Source: Ilyomonas sp963790435 (GTDB lineage Bacteria; Bacteroidota; Bacteroidia; Chitinophagales; Chitinophagaceae). Taken from it: a DNA stretch of 64,000 bases. Positions 7,579 through 16,584 of this stretch are shown piece by piece; within the stretch, counting starts at the first letter, position 1; each line of letters starts with the position of its first letter. The DNA is taken from positions 248,001-312,000 of the forward strand of contig CAWBOI010000002.1 in NCBI GenBank assembly GCA_963790435.1, written 5' to 3'. Below the pieces are notes generated by a model that was not told the origin of the DNA, ran no database searches, and worked only from the letters and a program-made list of their open reading frames with translations. The translations under genes and the position numbers were made by a program.

Positions 7579-10263
7579 TTAATCCATTACCGGGCGTAGC
7601 CATTTTTGTGCTACTTCGTCGCTCCAACCTTTGCGCTGCTTGTAATTTTCATATTGGTCCTGCTGAATTTTACCAATCCCAAAATACCGGCTTTGCGGAT
7701 GACTGAAGTACCAGCCACAAATGGAACTTGCCGGATACATTGCCAGCGATTCGGTCAGCTCAATACCGGTTTGTTCAGAAGCGTTTAAAATGTGAAACAG
7801 CTTATATTTTTCGGTATGATCGGGGCAGGCAGGATAACCTGGCGCGGGGCGAATACCTATATATTTTTCCTTAATCAACTCTTCATTGCCGAGTTCTTCA
7901 TTCTTTACATAACCCCAATATTCTGTACGAACTTTTTTATGCAGCAGCTCAGTAAATGCTTCTGCCAAACGATCGGCAAGAGCTTGCAGCATAATTTTAT
8001 TATAATCGTCGTGCTGCTCCTGAAAGCGTTGCAAATGCGGCTCTATGCCATAAATGGTAACGGCAAATGCGCCGATGTAATCTTGTCCATTTGTTTCATG
8101 TGGAACGATAAAGTCAGCCAAAGAAAGATTTGGCTCGGTTGCTGTTTTCTTTACCTGCTGGCGTAGGAATTCTAAGTTGATAGTTTCATCATTGTGCTGA
8201 ACAACCACTGTATCAGGTGCTGTTTTTTGGGCTTTATAAAAACCGATGACTGCTTTTGGTTTTAGCCATTTTTCTTTGATAATGATATCCAGCAAAGCAT
8301 TGGCATCGTTGTAGAGTTTAGTAGCTTCTTTGCCAATTACTTCGTCCTGTAATAAATCTGGAAAACGCCCACCCAATTCCCATGAAATAAAAAATGGCGC
8401 CCAATCTATGTACTCACGAATCTCAGTCAGATCATAATCAACAAAAGATTGGGTTCCCAAGAAAGTTGGCTGAGGTGGCGTATATTCTTTCCAATCAATT
8501 TTTGCACGATTTGCTTGCGCATTTACAAAAGAAAGATAAGGTTTTGCAGAACGCTTGCTGGCAAAATCATCGCGCAGCTTTTTATATTCGGTTAAAATAT
8601 TTTGCAGATAACCAGGCTTGTTGTCTTTGTTTAACAATGTACCAGCTACTGTTACGCTTCGCGATGCATCTAATACATGCACTACGCCGTTATCATATTC
8701 GGGAGAAATTTTTACGGCTGTGTGCATACGGCTTGTGGTGGCACCACCAATAAGCAAAGGTTGCTGCATGTTGCGACGTTTCATTTCTTTTGCTACATGC
8801 ACCATTTCATCAAGGGATGGTGTAATCAGTCCACTTAAACCAACAATGGCAACATTTTCTTTTATAGCCGTATCCAATATTTTATCGGTTGGCACCATCA
8901 CGCCCAAATCAATAATATCATAGCCGTTACATGCAAGCACAACACCAACAATATTTTTACCAATGTCATGCACATCGCCCTTTACTGTTGCCAATAAAAT
9001 TTTAGCTGCACCACCTTTTGTTGCAACGGGATTGTTCCTCTTTTCTTCTTCAATAAATGGCGTAAGCCAAGCCACGCTTTTCTTCATTACGCGTGCGCTT
9101 TTTACAACCTGCGGAAGGAACATTTTGCCCGAACCAAATAAATCACCCACCACATTCATTCCATCCATCAACGGACCTTCAATTACTTCCAAAGGCTTTG
9201 GATATTGCCTGCGGGCTTCTTCCGTATCAGTATCAATAAAATCGGTAATTCCGTTTACTAATGCATGTTTCAAACGCTCCTGTACCGATGTGTTGCGCCA
9301 GGCATCATCCTTTTTTTCTTCCTTGCCTGTCCTTTTTACCGTTTCTGCAAATTGAATAAGCTTTTCAGTGGCTTCGTTATTAGAATTGTTGCGATTTAAA
9401 ATCACATCTTCGCATAAGTTTCTCAGCTCAGGTTCTATCTCATCGTACACAACCAACTGACCCGCATTTACAATGCCCATGTCCATGCCGGCTTTAATAG
9501 CATAGTATAAAAACACACTATGCATGGCTTCGCGCACCGGCTCGTTGCCACGAAAAGAAAACGATACATTGCTTACACCACCGCTGATTTTTGCCAATGG
9601 CATTTTTTGTTTGATAACGCGCGTGGCTTCTATAAAATCAACGGCATAATTGTTATGCTCTTCAATGCCGGTAGCAATGGCAAAAATGTTAGGGTCGAAG
9701 ATAATGTCCTGTGGTGCAAAGCCCACTTCATTTACCAGTATTTCATACGCTTGCGAGCAAATATTGACGCGGCGTTCAAAAGTATCGGCCTGGCCTTTTT
9801 CATCAAATGCCATCACAACGACTGCAGCACCAAAGCTTTGACAAATAATCGCTTGCTCAACAAACTTTTCAACTCCTTCCTTCATGGAAATGGAGTTGAC
9901 AATGCACTTTCCTTGTACGCATTTCAAGCCGGCTTCTATCACCGAAAATTTAGACGAATCTATCATCACAGGAATCTTTGCAATGTCGGGCTCGCTTTGC
10001 ACAAGATTAATAAAAGTAGTCATTGCCTGCACGCCGTCGAGCAGGGCATCGTCCATGTTCACGTCAATCACCTGCGCACCGCTTTCAACCTGTTGCCGCG
10101 CCACACTAAGGGCTTCTTCGTATTTGTTTTCTCTGATTAAACGCGCAAACTTTTTACTGCCTGTTACATTGGTTCGTTCGCCAATGTTGATGAAGTTAGT
10201 TTCAGGACGAATAACAAGCGGCTCCAAGCCGGATAGCCGTAAGTAAGGTTTGATATTGTTCAT
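7579..10263 (-). CDS. metH: Methionine synthase, folate/cobalamin/activation part (split MetH)
   Basis: C-terminal three modules of cobalamin-dependent methionine synthase as a separate protein of 894 residues. In order: pterin-binding domain (NFINIGERTNVTGSKKFARL; VNMDDALLDGVQAM), cobalamin cap and binding domain (VKGDVHDIGKNIVGVVL carries the His that ligates cobalt), and the AdoMet activation domain (RPAPGYPACPDHTEK). The start is the ATG at 10263; a longer reading to 10332 would run through intergenic repeat DNA. The homocysteine-binding part is the next gene upstream, 101 bp away. Split MetH is usual in this phylum, so this is not a broken gene. Confidence 0.94.
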   Translation of the reverse strand: MNNIKPYLRLSGLEPLVIRPETNFINIGERTNVTGSKKFARLIRENKYEEALSVARQQVESGAQVIDVNMDDALLDGVQAMTTFINLVQSEPDIAKIPVMIDSSKFSVIEAGLKCVQGKCIVNSISMKEGVEKFVEQAIICQSFGAAVVVMAFDEKGQADTFERRVNICSQAYEILVNEVGFAPQDIIFDPNIFAIATGIEEHNNYAVDFIEATRVIKQKMPLAKISGGVSNVSFSFRGNEPVREAMHSVFLYYAIKAGMDMGIVNAGQLVVYDEIEPELRNLCEDVILNRNNSNNEATEKLIQFAETVKRTGKEEKKDDAWRNTSVQERLKHALVNGITDFIDTDTEEARRQYPKPLEVIEGPLMDGMNVVGDLFGSGKMFLPQVVKSARVMKKSVAWLTPFIEEEKRNNPVATKGGAAKILLATVKGDVHDIGKNIVGVVLACNGYDIIDLGVMVPTDKILDTAIKENVAIVGLSGLITPSLDEMVHVAKEMKRRNMQQPLLIGGATTSRMHTAVKISPEYDNGVVHVLDASRSVTVAGTLLNKDNKPGYLQNILTEYKKLRDDFASKRSAKPYLSFVNAQANRAKIDWKEYTPPQPTFLGTQSFVDYDLTEIREYIDWAPFFISWELGGRFPDLLQDEVIGKEATKLYNDANALLDIIIKEKWLKPKAVIGFYKAQKTAPDTVVVQHNDETINLEFLRQQVKKTATEPNLSLADFIVPHETNGQDYIGAFAVTIYGIEPHLQRFQEQHDDYNKIMLQALADRLAEAFTELLHKKVRTEYWGYVKNEELGNEELIKEKYIGIRPAPGYPACPDHTEKYKLFHILNASEQTGIELTESLAMYPASSICGWYFSHPQSRYFGIGKIQQDQYENYKQRKGWSDEVAQKWLRPVMD

Positions 10264-10324
10264 AATTTTATTTGCCACAAAGGCACAAAAACACAAAGTA
10301 ATTTGATAAAATGGAGTAAAAACA

Positions 10325-10351
10325 AAAGTCACAAAATTTCTTTGTGACTTT
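10325..10351 (-). terminator. Hairpin terminator between the two metH genes
   Basis: An 11-bp perfect stem (AAAGTCACAAA with TTTGTGACTTT, 5-base loop) is followed on the minus strand by TTGTTTTTAC. It lies between the homocysteine-domain gene and the folate/cobalamin-domain gene, so transcription may partly stop before the second part. Confidence 0.6.
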
Positions 10352-10364
10352 AATCTTTATAGTG

Positions 10365-11414
10365 TTAAACTAATTCTTCTTCCACCACAGGTAACTTACG
10401 CGGAACAACTCTTTTTACGCTTTCCGCAATGTGCTGAATATGGTCAGGCGTGGTGCCGCAGCAACCACCCACAATGTTTACAAAACCTTCTTTTGCCCAA
10501 TCTTCAATGAAGTGTGCCGTTTCGTGCGGCTGCTCATCGTATTCACCCATTGCATTGGGCAAACCAGCATTGGGATATGCTGATGTATAACAGGCTGCAA
10601 TATTGCTTAATTCCTCAATGTGGCTGCGCATTTCCAGCGCACCTAATGCACAATTTAAACCAACACTCAAAGGCCTGGCGTGCATTACAGAAACATAAAA
10701 CGCTTCCAGCGTTTGACCGCTTAACGTTCTTCCGCTGGCATCGGTAATGGTGCCGCTAATCATAACAGGCAGCGGCTCTCTTTTTATATCCCGAAAATAT
10801 TTTTTGATAGCGTAAATAGCCGCTTTTGCATTAAGCGTATCAAAGATGGTTTCTACCAGCAACACATCAACACCACCCTCTACCAAACCTTTGATTTGCT
10901 CATAATACGCAATGACTACTTCGTCGAACGTAACAGCCCGATAGCCAGGATTATTCACATCCGGAGAAAGTGATAATGTTTTGTTCATCGGGCCAATGGC
11001 GCCGGCAACGTATTTATTTGATGGATGAGAGTTGACAGATGAAAGATTGTATTCATCAATCGCTTCTCTTGCGCACTTTGCTGCGGCTACATTCAACTCG
11101 TAAGCCAACGATTGCATATCATAATCGCCTTGCGCAATGGACGTGCTGGAGAAAGTATTGGTTTCGATAATATCGGCGCCGGCGGCGAGGTATTCTTTAT
11201 GAATAGCTTTTATGATTTGCGGTTGCGTAAGACAAAGCAAATCGTTGTTGCCTTTTACATCAGTATGCCAATGTTTGAAGCGTTCACCTCGATAATCTTC
11301 TTCGTTTAGTTTATACCGCTGAATCATGGTTCCCATTGCGCCATCAATTACCAAAATCCGTTGCTCCAAATCTTCTTTAATGTTGCCTTTTGGTTTTGCT
11401 AAAATATCGCTCAT
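10365..11414 (-). CDS. metH: Homocysteine S-methyltransferase part of split methionine synthase
   Basis: N-terminal module of MetH as a separate 349-residue protein. It binds homocysteine through zinc. Visible marks are DGAMGTMIQRYKL near residue 26, ADIIETNTFSSTSIAQ, GVDVLLVETIFDTLNAKAA, GLNCALGALEMR carrying the first zinc Cys and VGGCCGTTPDHI carrying the Cys pair. Domain length and boundaries agree with residues 1-350 of the one-chain enzyme. No cobalamin or SAM riboswitch could be recognised in the 197 bp upstream (11415-11611), which hold only short repeat-like sequence. Confidence 0.93.
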   Translation of the reverse strand: MSDILAKPKGNIKEDLEQRILVIDGAMGTMIQRYKLNEEDYRGERFKHWHTDVKGNNDLLCLTQPQIIKAIHKEYLAAGADIIETNTFSSTSIAQGDYDMQSLAYELNVAAAKCAREAIDEYNLSSVNSHPSNKYVAGAIGPMNKTLSLSPDVNNPGYRAVTFDEVVIAYYEQIKGLVEGGVDVLLVETIFDTLNAKAAIYAIKKYFRDIKREPLPVMISGTITDASGRTLSGQTLEAFYVSVMHARPLSVGLNCALGALEMRSHIEELSNIAACYTSAYPNAGLPNAMGEYDEQPHETAHFIEDWAKEGFVNIVGGCCGTTPDHIQHIAESVKRVVPRKLPVVEEELV

Positions 11415-11611
11415 ACTTGTTCGTTTTACACATGAAAAAATACAAAGACTCCGTGCACCTTCTTACACTTTGTGTCTTCGTGGTTCAAATAAAAACTGAA
11501 TAAAACAAAAAGAAAACGATAGAGAGGGAGTTTCTTATTGTTTATTAGTTCAGCTTTTTTAGGCAGGTGGAACAATAAACAAATCTTCCTGCGGTTGCAA
11601 AGATAAAGGGT

Positions 11612-12232
11612 TTACCGATTGGAAATATAACTGCCAACAGGTAAGCGGTTGGTTAAGCTGCGGGCAAGCGTAAGTTCATCGGCATATTCCAGTTCGCCAC
11701 CAAAGGCAATGCCGCGTGCTATAGTGGTTGTTTTGCAGGGCAGTTGCTGTATTTTTTTCTGAATATAATAAATAGTGGTATCACCCTGTATGTTTGGATT
11801 TAGGGCAAAGACAAGTTCTTCCGTTTCCTCTTCTTTCACACGATTAATCAGTAACTCAATGTTCAACTGATCCGGACCAATGCCATCCAACGGAGAAATT
11901 ACACCACCCAACACATGATACGTTCCGCTGAATTGTTGTGTGCTTTCAATAGCAATCACATCGCGGATATTTTCAACTACACATATCAAATGCTGATTGC
12001 GCAATGGGTTGGCGCAAATGGCGCATACTTCGCCATCGCTCACATTGCTACAGCGTTTGCAAAATTTTATTTCAGTGCGCATTTTGGTAATCGTTTCTCC
12101 AAAATGAGCCACTTCAGGTTCGTCTTGTTTAAGTAAATGGAGCACCAAACGAAGGGCGGTTTTTTTACCGATGCCGGGCAATTTTGCAAACTCGTTGACG
12201 GCATTTTCGAGGAGATTAGAAGCCAGTTGCAT
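11612..12232 (-). CDS. recR: Recombination mediator RecR
   Basis: Zinc-finger and Toprim protein that loads RecA with RecF/RecO at gaps. The N-terminal helix-hairpin-helix is seen (FAKLPGIGKKTALRLVLHLL), followed by a four-Cys zinc finger (CKRCSNVSDGEVCAIC) and the Toprim segment (ICVVENIRDVIAIE). The C-terminal Walker-like block is GIAFGGELEYADELTLARSL. I place the start at ATG 12232 (206 residues), which lies six bases after a good -7 box; TTG at 12241 would overlap that box. Confidence 0.95.
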   Translation of the reverse strand: MQLASNLLENAVNEFAKLPGIGKKTALRLVLHLLKQDEPEVAHFGETITKMRTEIKFCKRCSNVSDGEVCAICANPLRNQHLICVVENIRDVIAIESTQQFSGTYHVLGGVISPLDGIGPDQLNIELLINRVKEEETEELVFALNPNIQGDTTIYYIQKKIQQLPCKTTTIARGIAFGGELEYADELTLARSLTNRLPVGSYISNR

Positions 12233-12238
12233 AGCTAA

Positions 12239-12246
12239 CAAAGATA
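12239..12246 (-). promoter_or_regulatory. -7 promoter box for recR
   Basis: TATCTTTG on the minus strand fits TAnnTTTG and ends six bases before the recR ATG (12232), another case of a very short or absent 5' untranslated region. Confidence 0.5.
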
Positions 12247-12407
12247 CAAATTAAGAAAGGTTTTTAGGAGGAAATAGAACACGGAAAACGAGGCATTGGA
12301 ACGGATTAACAAAGCATTTTTATTAAACCACAGAGGCACAAAGAGCACAGAGAAACACAGAGTTTTTGTTGAAGTAGATGTTGTTTTGATAGAAGCAAAG
12401 CAAAGTT

Positions 12408-12560
12408 TTACTCGGGTTTTATTTTTACGATTTTACCATTCTTCATAACAACTAAAACAGAGTTATTTTTCTTTTTGAACTCGATTAATTTCTCATGCGT
12501 TTCCTGAAGCCCTGAAATAATTTTATCGTATAACTCTATTTGATCTTTAACGGTTGTCAT
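12408..12560 (-). CDS. Small protein of 50 residues next to a zeta-toxin-like remnant
   Basis: An intact short reading frame starts with ATG at 12560 and ends with TAA at 12408. It begins MTTVKDQIELYDKIISGLQ and ends MKNGKIVKIKPE: a charged helical first half followed by a short beta-like tail. It overlaps the end of the remnant zeta-toxin-like gene by 14 bp, as in an operon. Small proteins ending in a similar D/NGKIVxIxP tail accompany such toxins in this phylum, so it may be the antitoxin or partner. I cannot name a family. Coding status is inferred from the overlap and codon content. Confidence 0.5.
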   Translation of the reverse strand: MTTVKDQIELYDKIISGLQETHEKLIEFKKKNNSVLVVMKNGKIVKIKPE

Positions 12561-12672
12561 AACAAGATTTTAGTTCTTCAAATTTTTTTGTGTTAAGTAT
12601 ATTCAAAGGATTATCAATTGTTTTTCCCGCTCCATTGCAACCAGCAATGATGTAAAGGTTTTTATTTGTCAA
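12547..12672 (-). pseudogene. Remnant of a zeta-toxin/AAA kinase-like gene
   Basis: The minus-strand frame from TTG 12672 to TAA 12547 encodes 41 residues. The first part, NLYIIAGCNGAGKT, is the P-loop opening typical of zeta-toxin-like kinases; then the sequence jumps to NPLNILNTKKFEELKS, which looks like the end of such a protein. A normal member has about 190 residues, so some 150 internal residues are missing. The gene cannot be active. The surroundings (12242-12773) hold no other gene, only the small partner and a repeat of the accacagaggcac type at about 12325-12360. Confidence 0.6.
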
Positions 12673-12773
12673 TATTATACGTTAACCGATTAGGTACTTT
12701 TGTTTTCGAAGTTTAACTGGTATACATTTCCAAACGAGCCAGTCTTTATTTTTCTGAACCTTGTTTCTTGCCC

Positions 12774-14789
12774 TTAATATTTCACCAGCTTCTTTATCAC
12801 GTCTTCTAACCTTGATTTCGCTAAAAAATTCTTCTCCAGTTCAATGTTGAAAGGGATTGGCGTATCGAGACTTGCACAGCGCACTACAGGCGCATCCAAC
12901 ATCAAAAAGCAATGTTCGTTTATCCATGCAGATAACTCGCCGCCGATGCCGCCCGTGAGCGTGTCTTCATGCAAAATCAACACTTTGCCGGTGCGTTGTA
13001 CACTGGCTTTGATGGCGTCATAATCTAAGGGCAATAAAGTTCGTAAATCCAGGATATCGAATGAAACAGCGGTTTGTTTTTGTGCATATTCTAAAGCCCA
13101 ATGTACACCCATTCCATACGTGATGATGCTGACGTCTTTCCCTTTTTGTACAACCCGGGCTTTACCAATTTCGGTTTCATAATATTCATTTGGCACCCTG
13201 CTGCTGCTGCTTCTGTACAGAGCTTTGTGTTCAAAAAAAAGAACCGGATTGGGATCGTTAATTGCTGCAATCAGCAATCCCTTTGCATCCAACGGCGAAG
13301 AAGGATACACCACTTTTAATCCTGGTGTATGCACAAACCAGGCTTCGTTGCTTTGACTATGAAACGGACCTGCGCCAACGCCTGCGCCGGTTGGCATACG
13401 GATAACCACATCGGCATTCTGCCCCCAGCGGTAATGCATCTTGGCAAGGTTGTTTACAATCTGGTTAAAACCAACGGTTACAAAATCGGCAAACTGCATT
13501 TCCATCACGCTTTTAAAGCCTTCCAAACTCAAGCCCAGAGAGGCTCCCACAATAGCACTCTCGCATATCGGCGTATTGCGTACCCGAGCTTTGCCGAAAT
13601 CTTGAACAAAACCTTCGGTGATTTTAAATGCACCACCGTATTCAGCAATGTCCTGACCCATCAACACCAAATTTTTATGTTGCTGCATACTTTGGTACAA
13701 GCCATCTTTTATCGCATCTATAAATCGTTTATCAGAGGAAGGCTGGTTTGTTTTTGCCCCAAAAATATTGTTGATAACCGGCACTGTCGGACGACGATAA
13801 TTGGCAGCAGAAACAGCATATACATCACGGATTTCTTCTTCCAAATTGGGTTGAATAGGAGATGTATTATTAGACAAAGCCAATTCTTCTTCTATATATT
13901 TTTTGATACCGTCTTTTATATCATCTACTTCAAATTGTCTGATAATGCCTTCGGTTAGCAAGAACGTTTCATAATTACTGACCGGGTCTTTCTTCTTCCA
14001 TTCTTCAAACAGATGTGAAGGCACATACTTCGTTCCACTGGCTTCTTCATGCCCGCGCATCCGGAAAGTATCACATTCAAGTAAGCAAGGTTTTCCTTCA
14101 GCAATGCATTGCAGCCGGATGCGACTCACTGTTTCAATTACTTCTAAAATATTATTGCCATCAATGCGCAGGCCTCTCATGCCATAGCCTTTGGCTCTGT
14201 CAACCAAATGCTCACACGCGTATTGTTCGTTGGTCGGCGTGCTTAAGCCATAGCCGTTGTTTTCAATTAAAAAAATAGCAGGCAGCTTCCACACCGCAGC
14301 CACATTCAAGGCTTCGTGAAAATCGCCTTCGCTTGTTCCGCCCTCGCCGGTAAAGGAGAGCGATACTTTGTTTTCGTTCTTTAATTGATATGCTAATGAA
14401 ACGCCGTCGGCTATGGCAAGCTGCGGACCCAAATGCGAAATCATTCCGCAGACATAATGTTCTTTACTACCAAAATGAAAACTGCGTTCGCGCCCTTTGC
14501 TGTAACCTTCTTTATTGCCCTGCCATTGCATGAACAGTTTGTGCAGCGGCATGTTACGCGTGGTGAAAACGCCCAGGTTGCGGTGCAGCGGCATGATCCA
14601 TTCATCAGCCTGCATGGCATACGTACTGCCCACAGCAATGGCTTCCTGACCAATGCCGCTGAACCATTTGCTGATTTTGCCTTGCCGGAGAAGAACCAAC
14701 ATCTTCTCCTCTATCATTCGTGGCAGCAACAGCTTGTTATAAATGCTGAGTAATTGCTCGTTGGTAAAACTTCGTCTGTTGAATTGCAT
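12774..14789 (-). CDS. 2-oxoacid dehydrogenase E1, fused alpha and beta subunits
   Basis: Thiamine-diphosphate dehydrogenase/transketolase-type protein with E1-alpha (residues about 1-330) and E1-beta (about 340-671) in one chain, as is frequent in Bacteroidota. The alpha half has the ThDP motif beginning TGEGGTSEGDFHEALN and closing ENNGYGLSTP, and RMRGHEEASGT; the beta half has MGQDIAEYGGAFKITEGF, NTPICESAIVGASLG and HEDTLTGGIGGELSAWI. The fusion and sequence suggest a branched-chain 2-oxoacid (2-oxoisovalerate) or pyruvate substrate; the substrate cannot be fixed by eye. E2 and E3 genes are not adjacent. ATG 14789 is preferred over TTG 14813. Confidence 0.9.
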   Translation of the reverse strand: MQFNRRSFTNEQLLSIYNKLLLPRMIEEKMLVLLRQGKISKWFSGIGQEAIAVGSTYAMQADEWIMPLHRNLGVFTTRNMPLHKLFMQWQGNKEGYSKGRERSFHFGSKEHYVCGMISHLGPQLAIADGVSLAYQLKNENKVSLSFTGEGGTSEGDFHEALNVAAVWKLPAIFLIENNGYGLSTPTNEQYACEHLVDRAKGYGMRGLRIDGNNILEVIETVSRIRLQCIAEGKPCLLECDTFRMRGHEEASGTKYVPSHLFEEWKKKDPVSNYETFLLTEGIIRQFEVDDIKDGIKKYIEEELALSNNTSPIQPNLEEEIRDVYAVSAANYRRPTVPVINNIFGAKTNQPSSDKRFIDAIKDGLYQSMQQHKNLVLMGQDIAEYGGAFKITEGFVQDFGKARVRNTPICESAIVGASLGLSLEGFKSVMEMQFADFVTVGFNQIVNNLAKMHYRWGQNADVVIRMPTGAGVGAGPFHSQSNEAWFVHTPGLKVVYPSSPLDAKGLLIAAINDPNPVLFFEHKALYRSSSSRVPNEYYETEIGKARVVQKGKDVSIITYGMGVHWALEYAQKQTAVSFDILDLRTLLPLDYDAIKASVQRTGKVLILHEDTLTGGIGGELSAWINEHCFLMLDAPVVRCASLDTPIPFNIELEKNFLAKSRLEDVIKKLVKY

Positions 14790-14815
14790 GAAACCGTTTT
14801 GGCGCAAAAGCAAAA

Positions 14816-14823
14816 CGAAGATA
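14816..14823 (-). promoter_or_regulatory. -7 promoter box for the E1 gene
   Basis: TATCTTCG on the minus strand, one base from TAnnTTTG, lies 26 bp before the E1 ATG. The same TAnnTTCG variant precedes pheS and the pheA leader. Confidence 0.4.
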
Positions 14824-14948
14824 AAGGAACAAGAGGCAAGCTACAAGAAACAAGATTTAAGATTCAAGGAACAAGAGGCAAGTTGCAAGTATCAAGAAAC
14901 AAGATTGGCTATCGAATTTTTTCCTCTGTACCTTGTATCCTGGACCTT
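14824..14948. repeat. Intergenic caagaggcaag repeat block
   Basis: Two imperfect units sharing aacaagaggcaag, then a C/T change, then aagaaacaagatt fill the gap between the E1 and yjjG genes, followed by a stretch complementary in style (ccttgtatcctggaccttgta), which allows a weak foldback. Such low-complexity blocks are common between genes in this family. No coding content is seen. Confidence 0.55.
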
Positions 14949-14957
14949 GTATTTTTT

Positions 14958-15662
14958 CTAAAAGATTTCTTCCAACTCCTGCAAGTGATGAATGGTGTAA
15001 GTAGGCTCGATGTAATCATCAAAATCAATACACAGATGATTGACAAACACAGTGTCTAAACCCGCGTTCATAGCGCCGGCAATATCGGCATCAAGATTAT
15101 CGCCTATCATAATGCACTCTGTTGAAATGGCATTGCAACGTTGCATGGCAAACTCAAAAATTTCTTTAGCCGGTTTTAAGCTGTTGCTGTTTTCAGAGGT
15201 AATGACTTCTATAAAAAAATGACGCAGATTGCTGCTGGCAAGCTTGCTGTGCTGCACGGCATCAAACCCGTTGGTGATGAGGTGCATAGCATAACCTTTT
15301 TCTTTTAAATAAGTAAGAATTTCGATGGTATAAGGGAACAGGTTTTTTTTAAACGGCAGACCTTCTAAAAATTCTACAGCCATCTGTTTTGCCAAAGCTT
15401 CATCAGCAATTTTAAAATCTAATAATGCCAGCCACATGCGCTTCCAACGCAACTCTTCCTGTTTAATGAAACCCTTTGTGTATCTATCCCACAGCTTGTT
15501 GTTGTGATAGCTGTACTGATTGAAAAAAGAATCAAAATTGTACACTCCTCTTTGTTCTAAATGATGAGCAATGTGCAAATCGTACAATGTTTCTTTTGCA
15601 TTGGTTTCAAAATCCCAGAGGGTATGGTCGAGGTCGAAAAAAAGATGTTGGTATGGTTTCAT
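14958..15662 (-). CDS. yjjG: YjjG-family noncanonical pyrimidine nucleotidase (HAD)
   Basis: HAD-superfamily 5'-nucleotidase of 234 residues, likely removing phosphate from abnormal or surplus pyrimidine nucleotides. Motif I is FFDLDHTLWDFETN (nucleophile and general acid Asp), motif II Thr is in HLITNGFD, the Lys is in NSLKPAKEIF and motif IV is MIGDNLDADIAGAMNAG. The helical cap lies between residues 15 and 90. A -7 box is 14 bp before the ATG. Confidence 0.9.
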   Translation of the reverse strand: MKPYQHLFFDLDHTLWDFETNAKETLYDLHIAHHLEQRGVYNFDSFFNQYSYHNNKLWDRYTKGFIKQEELRWKRMWLALLDFKIADEALAKQMAVEFLEGLPFKKNLFPYTIEILTYLKEKGYAMHLITNGFDAVQHSKLASSNLRHFFIEVITSENSNSLKPAKEIFEFAMQRCNAISTECIMIGDNLDADIAGAMNAGLDTVFVNHLCIDFDDYIEPTYTIHHLQELEEIF

Positions 15663-15675
15663 AAAAGTAAAGGTT

Positions 15676-15683
15676 CAAAAGTA
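15676..15683 (-). promoter_or_regulatory. -7 promoter box for yjjG
   Basis: TACTTTTG on the minus strand matches TAnnTTTG exactly and lies 14 bp upstream of the yjjG ATG (15662). Confidence 0.5.
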
Positions 15684-15753
15684 AAGGCGAAGCGTTTATG
15701 TTGTTCAATTTTTTCTTTGCTTCATTTGTATTTTTACTGAATAAAATTTAGTC

Positions 15754-16461
15754 ATGAACATCGTTATCACCGGAGCCTCCAAAGGTTTGGGCTTTGCCAT
15801 TGCAGAAGCGTTTGCGGAAGACCATCATCCACATCATTTTTTTCTTTGTGCCCGCAATGAAAATGATTTGGAAGAAGCTGCTCAAAAATTAGGGCAAAAA
15901 CAAACGCATCATGTTGTACAAACAAAGGCTTGCGATATAACCAATGAAGAAGAAGTGAACGTATTTGCTAACTGGGTTTTAGAGCAAGCAACGGCAATAG
16001 ATATTTTGGTGAACAATACAGGCAGCTTTCTGCCGGGTGGAATTTTGAACGAAGCCGATGGCACACTCCAAACCATGATGAACACTAACTTATATGGTGC
16101 TTATCATCTTACCAAAGCATTGCTTTCTAATTTTGTGCAAAACCAAAAGGGACATATTTTCAATATCTGTTCTACCGCAGCTTTAGGAGCTTATCCGGGT
16201 GGTGGCTCATACAGCATCAGCAAATTTGCACTGATGGGTTTCAGCAAGAATTTGCGCGAAGAATTAAAAGAGCATAACGTGAAAGTAACTACTGTGTATC
16301 CGGGTTCTTTTTATAGCGATAGCTGGAAGGGAAGCAATATTGATCCGAAAAGAATTATGGAAACGGCTGATATTGCTAACATGATTTTTACTGCCGCGCA
16401 TCTTTCTCCGCAAGCTTGTGTAGAAGAGATTGTATTGCGACCACAATTGGGGAATATGTAA
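15754..16461 (+). CDS. Short-chain dehydrogenase/reductase
   Basis: Classical SDR of 235 residues. The NAD(P)-binding motif is TGASKGLGFAIAEAF (residues 6-20), the NNTG motif is near residue 88, and the catalytic Ser and Tyr-x-x-x-Lys are seen in ICSTAALG and YSISKFAL. The substrate is unknown. One exact 13-mer GGCAAAAACAAAC (15893-15905) is read as Gly-Gln-Lys-Gln-Thr, a different frame from that used in other genes. The gene stands alone between yjjG and pheS. Confidence 0.9.
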   Translation: MNIVITGASKGLGFAIAEAFAEDHHPHHFFLCARNENDLEEAAQKLGQKQTHHVVQTKACDITNEEEVNVFANWVLEQATAIDILVNNTGSFLPGGILNEADGTLQTMMNTNLYGAYHLTKALLSNFVQNQKGHIFNICSTAALGAYPGGGSYSISKFALMGFSKNLREELKEHNVKVTTVYPGSFYSDSWKGSNIDPKRIMETADIANMIFTAAHLSPQACVEEIVLRPQLGNM

Positions 16462-16584
16462 AAAGCCTTATGCTATTAGTAATGGCCAGATGAATGTGTA
16501 TCATTCACTTGTAAACATTCACAATGCTTGTAGCTTGAGGCTTAAAGCTTGTAGCTTTCTTCACCTTTCTTTTATCTTCGCCGC

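Noticed and set aside
9520..10140. A 206-codon plus-strand frame opposite metH
   Set aside because: Antisense shadow; the methionine synthase on the other strand is complete and conserved.
10264..10364. Cobalamin or SAM riboswitch before metH
   Set aside because: Only a simple hairpin terminator and repeat-like sequence are visible; no conserved riboswitch core could be recognised here or upstream of 11414.
7579..11414. The two metH genes as one gene broken by a frameshift
   Set aside because: The parts are complete domains with their own starts and stops and a 101-bp gap with a terminator; the split form is known in this phylum.
13329..13958. A 209-codon plus-strand frame opposite the E1 gene
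   Set aside because: It is an antisense shadow of a well-supported conserved gene and has no recognisable domain.
14824..14948. A possible CRISPR array from repeated caagaggcaag units
   Set aside because: Only two imperfect low-complexity units, no regular spacers and no cas genes.
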